Assembly (NCBI GenBank): GCA_900549415.1
Contig: URNX01000002.1
Coordinates: 1 to 64,000, forward strand
DNA: 64,000 nt
Direction: 5' to 3'
From: an uncultured bacterium
GTDB taxonomy: Bacteria > Verrucomicrobiota > Lentisphaeria > Victivallales > UBA1829
A model generated the notes under the pieces. The model was not told where the DNA came from. It was given only the letters and a program-made list of their open reading frames with translations, and ran no database searches. Positions 8,901 to 17,040 of the stretch are shown piece after piece; position 1 is the first letter of the stretch, and each line of letters opens with the position of its first letter. A program made the translations under genes and the position numbers.

Positions 8901-9646
8901 ACAAAGAGATCGCGGACGCGAAAGAGCAGCTTGCAAAGTCCGCCGTTTCCGCCGAGCGGATGCGCAAGGAGCTGAAGCAATGGACCGATGACCCGATTGC
9001 CATGAATGAGCAGTCCGTCTACAAGAAAAATCTTGCATTGGATCAGATCGTCGGTGAAAACGATTCGCTGCGCCGTGAGATCGCGCGTCTGAAATCGGAA
9101 CTTACGGATTCCAGAGATGCGCTGAACAAGAGCCGTTCCAAGATGATTGCCATGGAAAAACGTTTCCAGAAGGTGCTCTTCTCCATGAACGAGTACAAGA
9201 AAGCGAATCCGGGCGCGGTTCTGCAGATTGACAGCGCCAAGCAGGCGGAGCTTGACGCCGAAGAGGCGAAGCTGAAGAAGCATCGCGAGATTGCGGAAAA
9301 GGTTCGTGCACGCAAAGAGCAGGCGAAGAAAACCGCTCCTGCTCCGGCCGCCGTTCCCGCCGCCCCGGTGAAACGCGATCCCTCCAAACCTGCGGATGAG
9401 CAGAAATTCACCTCGTCCATGAAGATCGCGGCGAAAGCTGAGAAGGAAAACAACTCCGCAGTCGCTCTGATGAACTACTGGCGCGCGGTCGATGCGTGGC
9501 CGGAGAGCGTCGAAGCCTATGCCGGACTCGTTCGCGTCTATCTGGTGCGCGGCGACAAGGCAAGCGCGCAGAAGGCGTATGAAACAGCAAGAAAGTACGG
9601 ATTCAAGGAATCCAAAGAACTTGAAAAGAAACTTTACGGAGAATAA
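5975..9646 (+). CDS. Giant secreted coiled-coil protein with TPR-like ends, function unknown
   Basis: A 1223-residue protein I cannot assign to a named family. Residues 1-24 look like a cleavable signal peptide (hydrophobic core, ASAQG end), so it should be exported. Residues about 38-105 and 1150-1220 look like tetratricopeptide-type helix pairs (KKDYKLALTHYRASLEAF; NNSAVALMNYWRAVDAWP). Between them lie roughly 950 residues of almost unbroken heptad-like sequence rich in Glu, Lys, Ala and Leu, which predicts a rod tens of nanometres long. A Pro-Ala-Lys linker (about 1120-1145) separates rod and tail. GGAGG precedes the ATG, 3 bases after the hflX stop, and ebfC follows after 3 bases. A periplasmic scaffold or spacer is plausible but inferred only from shape. 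Confidence 0.8.
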   Translation: MKLKLMAALAFLMAFPAAEFASAQGNASSQASTDVWSVWRKGFESYEKAEAAVKKKDYKLALTHYRASLEAFRSVKRSNPDWNKSVISYRIDLCLRRIRATQELRDAVAKTEKPKAPVHAVPKRPAPQREDFVTQSLKMRARLAETEKELAALKRSVDLNKKAAEQVKNLLQEKKELVEKNNMLSLLLEDSKEKLKRADRSLDRERRIAEERAKVTALSDKIRSLNLEIKTLKSEKSDAYERRNAAEYALKQSEQRIAALTASVETAKLVQKENQLLQNQLEEIRKDRAALQKKLDAASAEIAGLNAQLNKIREGIDLPENIRRIQDNANIVMKDNEYLRTLNAKNMKELELLRKSSAALSAELEKVSAEYKAASAGLSRVSTQSAQANEQLALRAKESENSRAVIAQLLQERDSLKNELTAFSKRYEALLKNSSRTDSLSVGLAEKEKELQALAAKTAGLEQSLAGLRKENETLVGANAALSASVAALTANAERLSAENQKLKANAENLRTLLADSQDFKKKMLALSAENEALKKNAADLEKFAKGPSAEFARLQRRSAELKKELDRVLAERAELQKLVKESKALPEIRKKYQDVVANNNRLSEEYARLKQEFEQFKASAAKVNQAGVSAAGVNTENAQLKREAEALRDKIAAYERKIEVGSALAARLAAENARLKQNPDTSASAEYAKLKAEYDRILPKFEVLESDNAALRKSISDYKDQYRKSARLVAENEKLREEYAALRKTVADGVLARQLKELDAENKNLRAEVQGLRGSVERLLKVAENPAASKEHLKRTVDENSALKTEVVKQRQQLESLNAKLAENEKRRKENDARLSALLTTARTAQEFLKQREAEIRKLTIQIDALKKANPASASELVAEVTALKEGKAQFESAILNLNAVRRKLESENAALKRDLELVRREADSLKKTLERPKPQGELERRNLELVEAVSKYEKLYAQTSKERNDFSARIKTLDKEIADAKEQLAKSAVSAERMRKELKQWTDDPIAMNEQSVYKKNLALDQIVGENDSLRREIARLKSELTDSRDALNKSRSKMIAMEKRFQKVLFSMNEYKKANPGAVLQIDSAKQAELDAEEAKLKKHREIAEKVRARKEQAKKTAPAPAAVPAAPVKRDPSKPADEQKFTSSMKIAAKAEKENNSAVALMNYWRAVDAWPESVEAYAGLVRVYLVRGDKASAQKAYETARKYGFKESKELEKKLYGE

Positions 9647-9649
9647 AAA

Positions 9650-9988
9650 ATGTCAATGTTCGGATCTCTCGGAGAGATGGCGAATCTGATGAAGAATTTC
9701 GGTCAGATTCAAAATAACATGAAAAAGATGCAGCAGGAGCTCGCTTCGGTTGAAGTGCGCGGCACCTCGTATTCCAACATCGCGGAAGTCGTGATGTCCG
9801 GCGATATGATTGTCAAAAGCGTGAAGCTTGATCCCGCGGCTCTTGCGGTTCAGAACCGCGAGCTCGTTGAAAACGCCGTCAAAGAGGCGATCGCTTCCGC
9901 GCTTCAGCAGGTGAAAATGGAAGGCGCGAAACGTCTTTCCGATGCGACCGGCGGACTCAACATTCCCGGTCTGACGCCCGGAGCCTGA
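9650..9988 (+). CDS. YbaB/EbfC family nucleoid-associated protein
   Basis: A 112-residue small basic/acidic protein of the YbaB/EbfC family, which binds DNA as a dimer. It shows the family pattern: an N-terminal helix with LMKNFGQIQNNMKKMQQEL, a central beta region (VEVRGTSYSNIAEVVMSGDM) and a C-terminal helix ending in GGLNIPGL. As in many bacteria it sits directly before recR, here 4 bases away, and the pair is a recognised conserved context. The ribosome site GGAG overlaps the end of the preceding coiled-coil gene. Confidence 0.92.
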   Translation: MSMFGSLGEMANLMKNFGQIQNNMKKMQQELASVEVRGTSYSNIAEVVMSGDMIVKSVKLDPAALAVQNRELVENAVKEAIASALQQVKMEGAKRLSDATGGLNIPGLTPGA

Positions 9989-9992
9989 CGCG

Positions 9993-10607
9993 ATGCCTTC
10001 CGCCGCATACCCCGATGCCCTTCAGGAGCTGATGGAACTGCTGCGCGGTCTGCCGGGAGTCGGCCGCCGCAGTGCGGAACGGATGGCGCTTCAGCTTTAC
10101 GGCTGGGCGCCGGATCGTCTTTCCGTGCTTGCGGAGTCGCTGGCGACCTTGCACGACCGGATTGGCGTCTGCCCCGAATGCGGCGCCGTGTCGTCCGGTC
10201 CGGGGCAGCTTTGCGGGATCTGTTCTTCGCCCCTGCGCGACGCCGCGCAGATTTGCGTGGTGGAGGATTTTCCGCAGATGCGTTCCATCGAAGCCGGCGG
10301 AGTTTACAAGGGGCGCTATCACATCCTCGGAGGCACGCTTGCTCCGCTGGAGGGAAGACTTGCCTGTTCGCTTTCCATTGATCCGCTGCTGAAGCGGATC
10401 GACGCGGGGGGCGTGCGGGAGGTCATCCTCGCCCTCAGCCCCGACGTCGAAGGACAGGCGACGTCGATTTATCTGGCCAATTTACTGAAGGATAAACCGG
10501 TCCGCATCAGCCGTCCCGCGCAAGGTCTTCCCGCCGGGGCGGATCTCAGTTACGCCGACCCTGCAACGGTTGCCGCCGCGCTGAACGGACGGACGGTTTT
10601 TGACTGA
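9993..10607 (+). CDS. recR: Recombination mediator protein RecR
   Basis: A 204-residue RecFOR-pathway protein that helps load RecA on gapped DNA. Visible in order: an N-terminal helix-hairpin-helix (LLRGLPGVGRRSAERMALQL), a four-cysteine zinc finger (CPECG ... CGIC, about 57-75), and a Toprim domain starting ICVVEDFPQMRSIE and containing YHILGG. Length and order match the family. It follows ebfC by 4 bases and precedes the next gene by 2, so the three are co-transcribed. Confidence 0.95.
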   Translation: MPSAAYPDALQELMELLRGLPGVGRRSAERMALQLYGWAPDRLSVLAESLATLHDRIGVCPECGAVSSGPGQLCGICSSPLRDAAQICVVEDFPQMRSIEAGGVYKGRYHILGGTLAPLEGRLACSLSIDPLLKRIDAGGVREVILALSPDVEGQATSIYLANLLKDKPVRISRPAQGLPAGADLSYADPATVAAALNGRTVFD

Positions 10608-10609
10608 TT

Positions 10610-11260
10610 ATGACCTATCGTTATTATTTTGCCGGTGCGCTGTTCTGCCACAAGGAACTCATTGGAAATCATCTTCTTGCAGAGGCGATCCGCGACCGTT
10701 CCGGCGGTGAGTTCGCCGCAAATCTTCCGCAGAAGGAGGAGAATCAGCTGCGCCCGAATCCGCTGGAAATCCGCGACAATGATTTCCGCCTCCTCCTGGA
10801 GTCTCAGCTTGCTCTCTTCAATTTCGACGGAACCGAACTGGATTCCGGAACGGTTGTGGAGTTCATGGCCGCGCGTTTTCTTCAGATTCCCTGCGTGCTG
10901 TTCCGCACCGATTTCCGTTCCGCCGGAGATCAGAACGCGGACGGCGAAGCGTGGAATCTCATGTGTTCCGGCTATCCGCGCACGAAGGTTCGCTTTGTCG
11001 GCGCGATGGAAAGCTATCAGCGCGTGTTCCGCGCCGCGGACAGCACCGCCGAAGCTCTGAAAAACTACTATGCCGAGCTTGCGGACGGCTTGATTTCCGA
11101 TTTCCGCGAACTTCTGACCATGCCTTCTCCGTTTGCGTCGGAGGACGAGGCGCTCTCCGCCTACCGCTACTTTCTGACCGTCTGCGGAGGCACGCTCCCG
11201 GAGAAATTCGGGGAAGAGCGTCTTCGTTCGATTATTGCCCGTCGCCGTCTTTTTTCGTAA
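10610..11260 (+). CDS. Nucleoside 2-deoxyribosyltransferase-like protein
   Basis: A 216-residue protein with features of the nucleoside 2-deoxyribosyltransferase fold: an N-terminal YYFAGALF strand-loop and the segment FDGTELDSGTVVEF (about 65-78), where the family has Asp, Asp and the catalytic Glu in D-G-x3-D-x-G-T-x2-E. The family cleaves or exchanges bases on deoxynucleosides. The N-terminal region between 15 and 55 is longer and more charged than in classic members, so the substrate could differ. It starts 2 bases after recR. Its last 29 bases overlap the end of the opposing transglutaminase gene. Confidence 0.7.
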   Translation: MTYRYYFAGALFCHKELIGNHLLAEAIRDRSGGEFAANLPQKEENQLRPNPLEIRDNDFRLLLESQLALFNFDGTELDSGTVVEFMAARFLQIPCVLFRTDFRSAGDQNADGEAWNLMCSGYPRTKVRFVGAMESYQRVFRAADSTAEALKNYYAELADGLISDFRELLTMPSPFASEDEALSAYRYFLTVCGGTLPEKFGEERLRSIIARRRLFS

Positions 11261-13718
11261 GCTCGGCAAGCAGAGTCCGGATATGCGCTTCCGCATTTTC
11301 CGGACTGAATTCCTCCGGAATGGTTCCTCCGTATTCGATCTGGTAGAACCAGCCGAAGATTTCGCCCGTCGCCCATGCCAGACGCGGGCTGACGGGTTCC
11401 AGCGAGAGCGCGTAATCCATCAGTTCCTGATTGTGTACCCGCGGCAGTCCCACACTTTTCAGCAGAAAACGTGTTCCTTTGTAGAGCGCGCGGATCTGAT
11501 GTTCCGGTGCGAGGTCTGCATTTCCCGCCGCTTCAAAACAGCGCATGGCTTTTCTCTGGAGCCGTTTGCGCAGAGTTGCGGAGATGACGATTTTCAGCTG
11601 AATCGCCGCCGGGATGAGAAGCAGAATCCAGATGTGGCATGGCTGGAAGCCGTTCCGCATCAGAGTTTTCACCTGAAGCATGCTCTGTTTCAGACCTGTT
11701 TTTGTGCCGGAGAGAAAATCGCGGACCGCCGCGGCGAGAGTCCGCTTGCCTTTGGAGCCGGTTTCCGCGTCTTTTACCGCCTGCCTTGCGAGCGCATCGG
11801 AGACGGCGTTTTCGATGCGGTTCAGCATGGTCTCTTTTCCCATCTGCTCGGCATAAATCTTTTTCGCCAGTTCCTGCACTTCTTCCGCGAGTTCGGGCGG
11901 TTTGATTTTCCATTCGTCTCCGAAGGGATCGCGGAGTGTGCCGATTCCGGTCGGTGTCGTGCGGGAAATGATGTTCTGCGGAGGGGTTGCATCAAATGTC
12001 AGCCAGCCGTGACCCTCGATGAAAATCTGCGTCCATGCATGCGCGTGATATTCGTAGACTTCAAACTGACTGGTGAGCGTGTTGTAATTGCCGGGCGAGA
12101 ATCCGGTTGCGATCCGCGAGGGAATGCCGGCGATGCGCGTCATGACTGCCAGCGCGGTCGCAAAGTACTCGCAGTGTCCCGATTTGAGTTCAAAAATAAA
12201 ATAATCCGCGGTCTCTTTGCCTTGGGGAAGCGGGTCGGCATTCAGTTTATACGGGAAATTTTTCCGCAGATAATCGCGGAGAGCGAGCGCCTTTTCGTAG
12301 TCGGTTGCCTTGTCCTTGGTGAGTTCTTCAACCAGCTTGGTCAGACGTTTTGAAATTTTGTATTTCGGCAAGGCTCGGTAGATATATTTCGGCGCACGCT
12401 CCAGCCAGTAAATCGTATATTTCCGGCTGGAAGGCCGGTGCGGAAGAACCGGAACCTCGTTTTGCGGCAGGAAGATGCGGGCCATTGTATTGTAGCGGAA
12501 CGGAAGAGCCGGGTAATTGTTCTTGTCGGGAAGTTCTGCTGTGAAAATTTCCTTGCGCAGAAGGTACAGAGGCTTGTCTGGGCGGGTGAAATAGACGGGT
12601 AGATACGGTGCAAAGAGACGCGGTGTAATCCACTTCCGCATGGTGTAGGAAATCTGAACTTCGGAGCTGACCGGCTCCTGCTCGTCGGCGTGAAGTCTGC
12701 GTGCGCCTTTGTGTTTTTCTGACAGCTGGAATGTCCATGCCGTGCCGTCGTACTGATTGTAGATGCGCGCGATATGGTAGAGTTTGAGCGGAGTTTTGAC
12801 CGTGAAAAGCAGATCTTTCCCCTGCATTGCGGCAGCACCGCCGCCGTTTGTGTTCGAGTTCGTCGAAAACGTGTTTTTGATCTCCATCGGCGTTCCGGAT
12901 TCGGAACTGACCGATTTCGGCTCAAAATTATTGTTGATGATCTTTGCGTCCTCTTTGAATTTGGTCTCTTTCCTTTCATTGTGCAGCCATTTCTGCATGG
13001 AGAGCGGAACAAAGGAATCCTTGTCGGTGAAAAAGGAAACTTCAAATGCACCCTCGGTGCTGTTCGGAAGTTTCGGCAGAAGCAGGAAGACGACGGCTGC
13101 GGAGAACAGCGCAAGCAGCATGTGAATTACATAGAAAATCCAGGTGCGCTTCAGCCGCTGCTCCGCCGGTTTGATGGAGGTGTCACCGGAAAGCGAGACG
13201 GAGCGTCCCGCATAGAAGAGCATCAGGATGCAGACTGCTGCTCCGGCGAAGAGTCCGAGGAAGAACACGCGCGGCAGCAACGCCCCGTAGAGCAGGAGAA
13301 ATGCGCTGATGACGAAGAGAAACGCGCAGTCGCGGGCGCGTCTTCCCATGAGGAAAGTGAGTCCGGCGATTCCGACAAGTTCCAGACAGACCTTGTCCGC
13401 AAGTTCTCCGGCCCGGAAGCGGTAATACGCCCAAAGCAATGCGCCGCAGACGAGAACAAGCTGAAGCACGAAACGTTTGTTCATTGAAAATTTTGAATAC
13501 GGAATCCATGCGATGAGCGAGACCGGCGCGATGAGTGCGAGAATCAGAATTGAGATGTACGGATGACAATGCTGCCAGAGCGCGGAAAACGCCGCGATCG
13601 CATAGAGCGAGCAGAAGAAAACATGCATGGGGGCGCGTTCGGGAACGGTCCGCATGTGGGAGCGGTCGACGATCCGCGCGGCGCGTTTTTTCCGCAGATT
13701 CCGTAGGAGATTCAGCAT
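11232..13718 (-). CDS. TgpA-type membrane transglutaminase-like protein
   Basis: An 828-residue membrane protein. The first about 210 residues contain several hydrophobic segments (DUF3488-type region). A large extracytoplasmic part follows, with the transglutaminase-like core: catalytic Cys in SGHCEYFA (about 514), His in YHAHAWTQ (about 560) and Asp in WLTFDATPP (about 576). A further membrane helix (HIWILLLIPAAIQL) near 705 precedes a C-terminal cytoplasmic domain (DUF4129-like position). Bacterial TgpA proteins act on or near the cell wall; the substrate is not known. It is the third gene of an operon with DUF58 and FHA-MoxR genes, a standard arrangement, and overlaps the DUF58 stop by 7 bases. 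Confidence 0.88.
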   Translation of the reverse strand: MLNLLRNLRKKRAARIVDRSHMRTVPERAPMHVFFCSLYAIAAFSALWQHCHPYISILILALIAPVSLIAWIPYSKFSMNKRFVLQLVLVCGALLWAYYRFRAGELADKVCLELVGIAGLTFLMGRRARDCAFLFVISAFLLLYGALLPRVFFLGLFAGAAVCILMLFYAGRSVSLSGDTSIKPAEQRLKRTWIFYVIHMLLALFSAAVVFLLLPKLPNSTEGAFEVSFFTDKDSFVPLSMQKWLHNERKETKFKEDAKIINNNFEPKSVSSESGTPMEIKNTFSTNSNTNGGGAAAMQGKDLLFTVKTPLKLYHIARIYNQYDGTAWTFQLSEKHKGARRLHADEQEPVSSEVQISYTMRKWITPRLFAPYLPVYFTRPDKPLYLLRKEIFTAELPDKNNYPALPFRYNTMARIFLPQNEVPVLPHRPSSRKYTIYWLERAPKYIYRALPKYKISKRLTKLVEELTKDKATDYEKALALRDYLRKNFPYKLNADPLPQGKETADYFIFELKSGHCEYFATALAVMTRIAGIPSRIATGFSPGNYNTLTSQFEVYEYHAHAWTQIFIEGHGWLTFDATPPQNIISRTTPTGIGTLRDPFGDEWKIKPPELAEEVQELAKKIYAEQMGKETMLNRIENAVSDALARQAVKDAETGSKGKRTLAAAVRDFLSGTKTGLKQSMLQVKTLMRNGFQPCHIWILLLIPAAIQLKIVISATLRKRLQRKAMRCFEAAGNADLAPEHQIRALYKGTRFLLKSVGLPRVHNQELMDYALSLEPVSPRLAWATGEIFGWFYQIEYGGTIPEEFSPENAEAHIRTLLAELTKKDGDGQ

Positions 13719-14935
13719 TGTTTCAGAACCTCCTGAAGACTGCTCCGGCAGGAGACGGGGCAGGGGGTGAGCGGACGGCTGGCGTCAATCCGGATCTTCT
13801 CCGGATCCAGAACCAGCGGCGTTTCAGGATCGATATACGGAAAATTCTGTTTGGGCGCATAGATCCAGTGGATGTGGATATGACGTTCCTGAAGCAGTTC
13901 GAGCATATCCGCAAGTTCCGGCGGGTTGGAGAGTGCGAGAACATAAAGCTCGGTTCCCGGTTCCAGCTGTTCCATGACGCCGGAAAGCAGCGCGGTAAAA
14001 TTGGAGTCGGACGGGTTGATATCGGTAAGCAGAGAGAGAATTTTTCCTTTGAGCCCGGTCGCATCTCCGTGCAGTTCGAGCACGTGGTCGCCGTTCTGAA
14101 CATAGAAATTGAGTGTGCAGAAGACGGAGCTCAGGTGTTCCGCAATGGAGGCCGCGGCGGAGATCAGAAACTCGAAGTTGCTGTTCGGGGAAATTCCGAC
14201 ATCCGGGCGCGAGGAGTCCAGCAGAATCGCAATGTGGTCGACGGTGAGGGCTTCGCGTTCTTTGACCATCAGCTGGCGTTTCGCCGCGGTTGCTTTCCAG
14301 TGGATGTTCCGCATTTCATCGCCGTTCCGGTAGGCGCGGACGCCGAAAAATTCCCTGCCGAGTCCGGCGATTGCGAGGGGGCGTCCCTCCTGTCCGGGAA
14401 CAATTCGGCGGTTCTCTCCCAGGGAGAGCTTTGCCAGCTTTTCGGTGCGCGGCGTCACCAGAATGTCGGCGGGCAGATGAAACACGCGGCGTTTGCGGAA
14501 AATCCCCGCCGGATCGCCTCCGTAAAGCGTGATGCGGTTGAGCGAATAGTGTCCGCGGTGGGCAACGGTGACCGTGCGCGGCAGAAAGATCGTTTCATGC
14601 GCGCCCGGTGCGGGAACGGCGGTGTTGAGCTGCCCGTTCGGGAAGATCCCGCTTTTTTCGGAAAGTATCAGTCCCTGACGCGGAAACGGAGCTGCGTTGG
14701 TGATGCGGACAGGGAAGTTTGCTGGCGATCCGCAGGCGGTATCCGCCATATCCTCCCGTTCCACGCGGATTCCGAACAGCGAAAACTGCGCGGTCAGGAA
14801 ACTTGCCGCGGAGACGCCGGTGAAGAACGCCGCCGCAAGAGCCGATCCGAGTCCGACATTGACATACGCCACGCCGAGACTGGCGGCTGTCGCAAGCAGA
14901 AAAAGGATGCCGTGAGGCGTCGGAAGCGCAATCAT
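13712..14935 (-). CDS. DUF58 domain protein
   Basis: A 407-residue protein with two hydrophobic helices at the N terminus (about 5-50), an extracytoplasmic-like beta region, and the DUF58 domain around FFGVRAYRNGDEMRNIHWKA (about 200-220), followed by a von-Willebrand-A-like core with DHIAILLDSS (metal-site DxS). DUF58 proteins are the usual partners of MoxR AAA ATPases, which are thought to remodel them. Start ATG at 14935 overlaps the MoxR stop by 4 bases, and its own stop overlaps the transglutaminase start, so the three proteins are very likely made together. Confidence 0.88.
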   Translation of the reverse strand: MIALPTPHGILFLLATAASLGVAYVNVGLGSALAAAFFTGVSAASFLTAQFSLFGIRVEREDMADTACGSPANFPVRITNAAPFPRQGLILSEKSGIFPNGQLNTAVPAPGAHETIFLPRTVTVAHRGHYSLNRITLYGGDPAGIFRKRRVFHLPADILVTPRTEKLAKLSLGENRRIVPGQEGRPLAIAGLGREFFGVRAYRNGDEMRNIHWKATAAKRQLMVKEREALTVDHIAILLDSSRPDVGISPNSNFEFLISAAASIAEHLSSVFCTLNFYVQNGDHVLELHGDATGLKGKILSLLTDINPSDSNFTALLSGVMEQLEPGTELYVLALSNPPELADMLELLQERHIHIHWIYAPKQNFPYIDPETPLVLDPEKIRIDASRPLTPCPVSCRSSLQEVLKQC

Positions 14936-16233
14936 TGCACGTCGGTTTCCTCGTTTTCAAGCCGGATGGATTCGATGATGCTGTTGAGCACATTTTCAAC
15001 CGACTTCCATTCCGCCTGCGCGCGGAGTTTCAGGTGAAGACGGTGGGCGAGAACCGCCGGAAGGATGTCGCGGATATCCTTCGGCGTCACGAAATCGCGT
15101 CCCCGGTATGCCGCCAGACTCTGTGCGCAGCGCATGAGCGCGAGGGAGGCGCGGGGGCTTCCGCCGTTGTTCAGCGCGGGATGCCGCCGGGTTTCATTGA
15201 TGATGTCGACAATGTACCGTTTCACTTGTTCGGAAACGCGGACCGACCGTACAAGCGCCTGGCAGTGAACCACATCCGTTCCTTTGATTACGTAGGATAT
15301 GGCGCTGAGCGGATGCGAATTCGTCTGAGAGGTCAGAATCTCCATTTCATCTTCCGGTTTGGGGTATCCGATGCTGATCTGCATGAAAAAACGGTCCAGC
15401 TGCGGTTCGGGCAGGGGATATGTCCCGTGGTAATCCTCGGAGTTCTGGGTTGCGATGACGAAGAACGGCTTCGGCAGAACATGCGCGCGTCCGTCGATGG
15501 TGACGACGGATTCGGACATGCACTCCAGCAGACTGGACTGCGTGCGCGGCGTGGTGCGGTTGATTTCGTCTGCGAGAATGACGTTCCCGAAAATCGGACC
15601 GGGAAGGAATTTGAAAGTTTTTTCTTTTTCGTCGTAGATGTTCATTCCGGTGATGTCGGAGGGAAGCATATCTGGGGTGAACTGGATGCGTCTGTACTGA
15701 GCCTGCACTGATTTCGCGAGCGCCTGCGCGAGAACGCTTTTCCCGACGCCCGGAACGTCTTCAATGAGCAGATGACCGTCGGCGAGCATGCAGACGATGA
15801 CATTCTGAATCACTTCCGGCTTTCCTTTGAAGACGATTGCAATGTTGCGTTCGAGATTTGCGACGGTTCTGTGCAGAAATTCAAATGTATAGGAATTTGT
15901 GTTTTCCTCATCCGGACCGGAGCAGTCCGGAGCGTTGAAAACCATCATGACGCTTCCGATCTGGATGACGTCGAGATGTTTGATCTGTTTTTTGCGGATC
16001 GGCTGGGAATTGACGAATGTTCCGTTTGCGCTGCCGAGGTCTTCCGCGAACATGTTTCCCGGAGTTCCGGAGATGCGCAGATGATGCCGCGAGACATTAC
16101 GGTCATTGATTTGAATATCGCATTCGGGGTCGCGACCGATAACGATATTGTCATGGTCGAGCACGATTTCGTGTCCGGCTCCGTATCCTTCCTGAATGGT
16201 CAAAGTCGGCTGATTCCAAGTCTGCGGATTCAT
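14932..16233 (-). CDS. FHA-MoxR fusion AAA+ ATPase
   Basis: A 433-residue protein. Residues about 10-100 form a forkhead-associated domain (IVIGRDPECDIQI, VSRHHLRISG, SANGTFVNSQPI), which recognises phosphothreonine. Residues about 120-425 are a MoxR-type AAA+ ATPase with Walker A EDVPGVGKSVLA (about 157-168), Walker B ILADEINRT, sensor FVIATQNSEDY and the lid domain. Typical MoxR proteins are about 320 residues and lack the FHA part, so this is a domain fusion that adds phospho-peptide control. It leads the operon for DUF58 and transglutaminase proteins. AAAGGA lies 10 bases before the ATG. Confidence 0.93.
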   Translation of the reverse strand: MNPQTWNQPTLTIQEGYGAGHEIVLDHDNIVIGRDPECDIQINDRNVSRHHLRISGTPGNMFAEDLGSANGTFVNSQPIRKKQIKHLDVIQIGSVMMVFNAPDCSGPDEENTNSYTFEFLHRTVANLERNIAIVFKGKPEVIQNVIVCMLADGHLLIEDVPGVGKSVLAQALAKSVQAQYRRIQFTPDMLPSDITGMNIYDEKEKTFKFLPGPIFGNVILADEINRTTPRTQSSLLECMSESVVTIDGRAHVLPKPFFVIATQNSEDYHGTYPLPEPQLDRFFMQISIGYPKPEDEMEILTSQTNSHPLSAISYVIKGTDVVHCQALVRSVRVSEQVKRYIVDIINETRRHPALNNGGSPRASLALMRCAQSLAAYRGRDFVTPKDIRDILPAVLAHRLHLKLRAQAEWKSVENVLNSIIESIRLENEETDVQ

Positions 16234-16272
16234 TACAGATAGATCCTTTCATTCGATAATTTTTATTTTTTA

Positions 16273-16300
16273 AGTATAATAACCTTTTCGGTATTTTCAA
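16273..16300 (-). promoter_or_regulatory. Promoter of the FHA-MoxR operon
   Basis: On the minus strand TTGAAA (16295-16300), 16 bases, TATACT (16273-16278). The start point would be near 16266, about 33 bases before the ATG. Confidence 0.6.
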
Positions 16301-16342
16301 GAGAATAAAGAAATAAAAATGTAAAAAAGAAAAGTGTATGGT

Positions 16343-16370
16343 TTGATTTTTTGCAATAAAGAGCTATATT
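16343..16370 (+). promoter_or_regulatory. Promoter of the toxin-antitoxin operon
   Basis: TTGATT (16343-16348), 16 bases, TATATT (16365-16370), in AT-rich DNA. The predicted start is about 15 bases before the toxin ATG at 16392. Confidence 0.6.
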
Positions 16371-16391
16371 CTGTAATAAAGTGAGGGCAGG

Positions 16392-16655
16392 ATGTGGAAT
16401 GTGACAGTAAAAAAGAGTGTTCAGAAGAACCTGAACAGATTGCCAGAGAATGTCGTGGCTTTGTTCGTTCAGCTGTTGCGGAACTTGAGTGTTGACGGAC
16501 CTGTCCAGACATCCTGGCCGAATTATTCGAAACTGGGAAAATTTGAACATCACTGCCACCTGAACTATCATTACGTTGCCTGCTGGAAGGTAACGGAGCA
16601 GACGATAACAATAGAGGTGTATTATGCTGGCTCTCGTGAAAACGCCCCATACTGA
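16392..16655 (+). CDS. RelE/HigB-like toxin of a type II toxin-antitoxin pair
   Basis: An 87-residue small basic protein with the RelE/ParE pattern: an N-terminal strand (WNVTVKKSVQKNLNRLP), two helices, and C-terminal strands with YVACWKVTEQTITIEVYYAGSRENAPY, resembling mRNA-interferase toxins. Family members cleave mRNA at the ribosome. The toxin comes first and the XRE-type antitoxin second, the HigBA order, overlapping by 32 bases. The locus is AT-richer than its neighbours, in line with horizontal gain. Catalytic residues cannot be fixed by eye, so a ParE-like gyrase toxin is not excluded. Confidence 0.78.
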   Translation: MWNVTVKKSVQKNLNRLPENVVALFVQLLRNLSVDGPVQTSWPNYSKLGKFEHHCHLNYHYVACWKVTEQTITIEVYYAGSRENAPY

Positions 16656-16998
16656 GATTTCAATTAACGGTGAAGCTTCTGAAGCCATTTTAGAGTGGCT
16701 CAGGAAAAAATTCACGGTTGAAGTCGTTGCTCAGAATGATTCTGCTTCTGATGAAGACGGCAGCGAAGCCGTCAATGTTTTTGAAACAGACTGGTGGAAG
16801 AAAAATGAACACCTGCTCTTGACTGGAGCGCGTCTTAAACATAGTATGACACAAGAGGAGCTTGCGGAAAAGTCCGGGATCAAGCAGTCCGTAATCAGTT
16901 TGTACGAAAGCGGGAAGCGCAGGATTTCCCTTCGTGCCGCAATTAAGCTTGGCAAAGCTCTTGGTGAAAAACCGGAAATGCTTTTGCCGAAGAGGTAA
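16624..16998 (+). CDS. XRE-family antitoxin
   Basis: A 124-residue protein with a C-terminal Cro/C1-type helix-turn-helix (MTQEELAEKSGIKQSVISLY, then ESGKRRISLRAAIKLGKAL, about 75-115). The N-terminal 60 residues are acidic (DSASDEDGSEAVNVFE) and would cover the basic toxin. It should neutralise the upstream RelE-like toxin and repress the shared promoter at 16343-16370. ATG at 16624 lies inside the toxin gene, 6 bases after a GAGG ribosome site, so translation is coupled. A terminator follows at 17041-17094. Confidence 0.85.
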   Translation: MLALVKTPHTEISINGEASEAILEWLRKKFTVEVVAQNDSASDEDGSEAVNVFETDWWKKNEHLLLTGARLKHSMTQEELAEKSGIKQSVISLYESGKRRISLRAAIKLGKALGEKPEMLLPKR

Positions 16999-17040
16999 GC
17001 TTTTTTTCGGCGCATTCTTTTGTTGGAAAAATATTGAGAA

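Noticed and set aside
7202..9283. 693-codon minus-strand frame opposite the coiled-coil gene
   Set aside because: The sequence is Arg/Phe/Leu-rich, as expected when Glu/Lys/Ala-rich codons are read backwards. The plus-strand gene has a signal peptide and a ribosome site.
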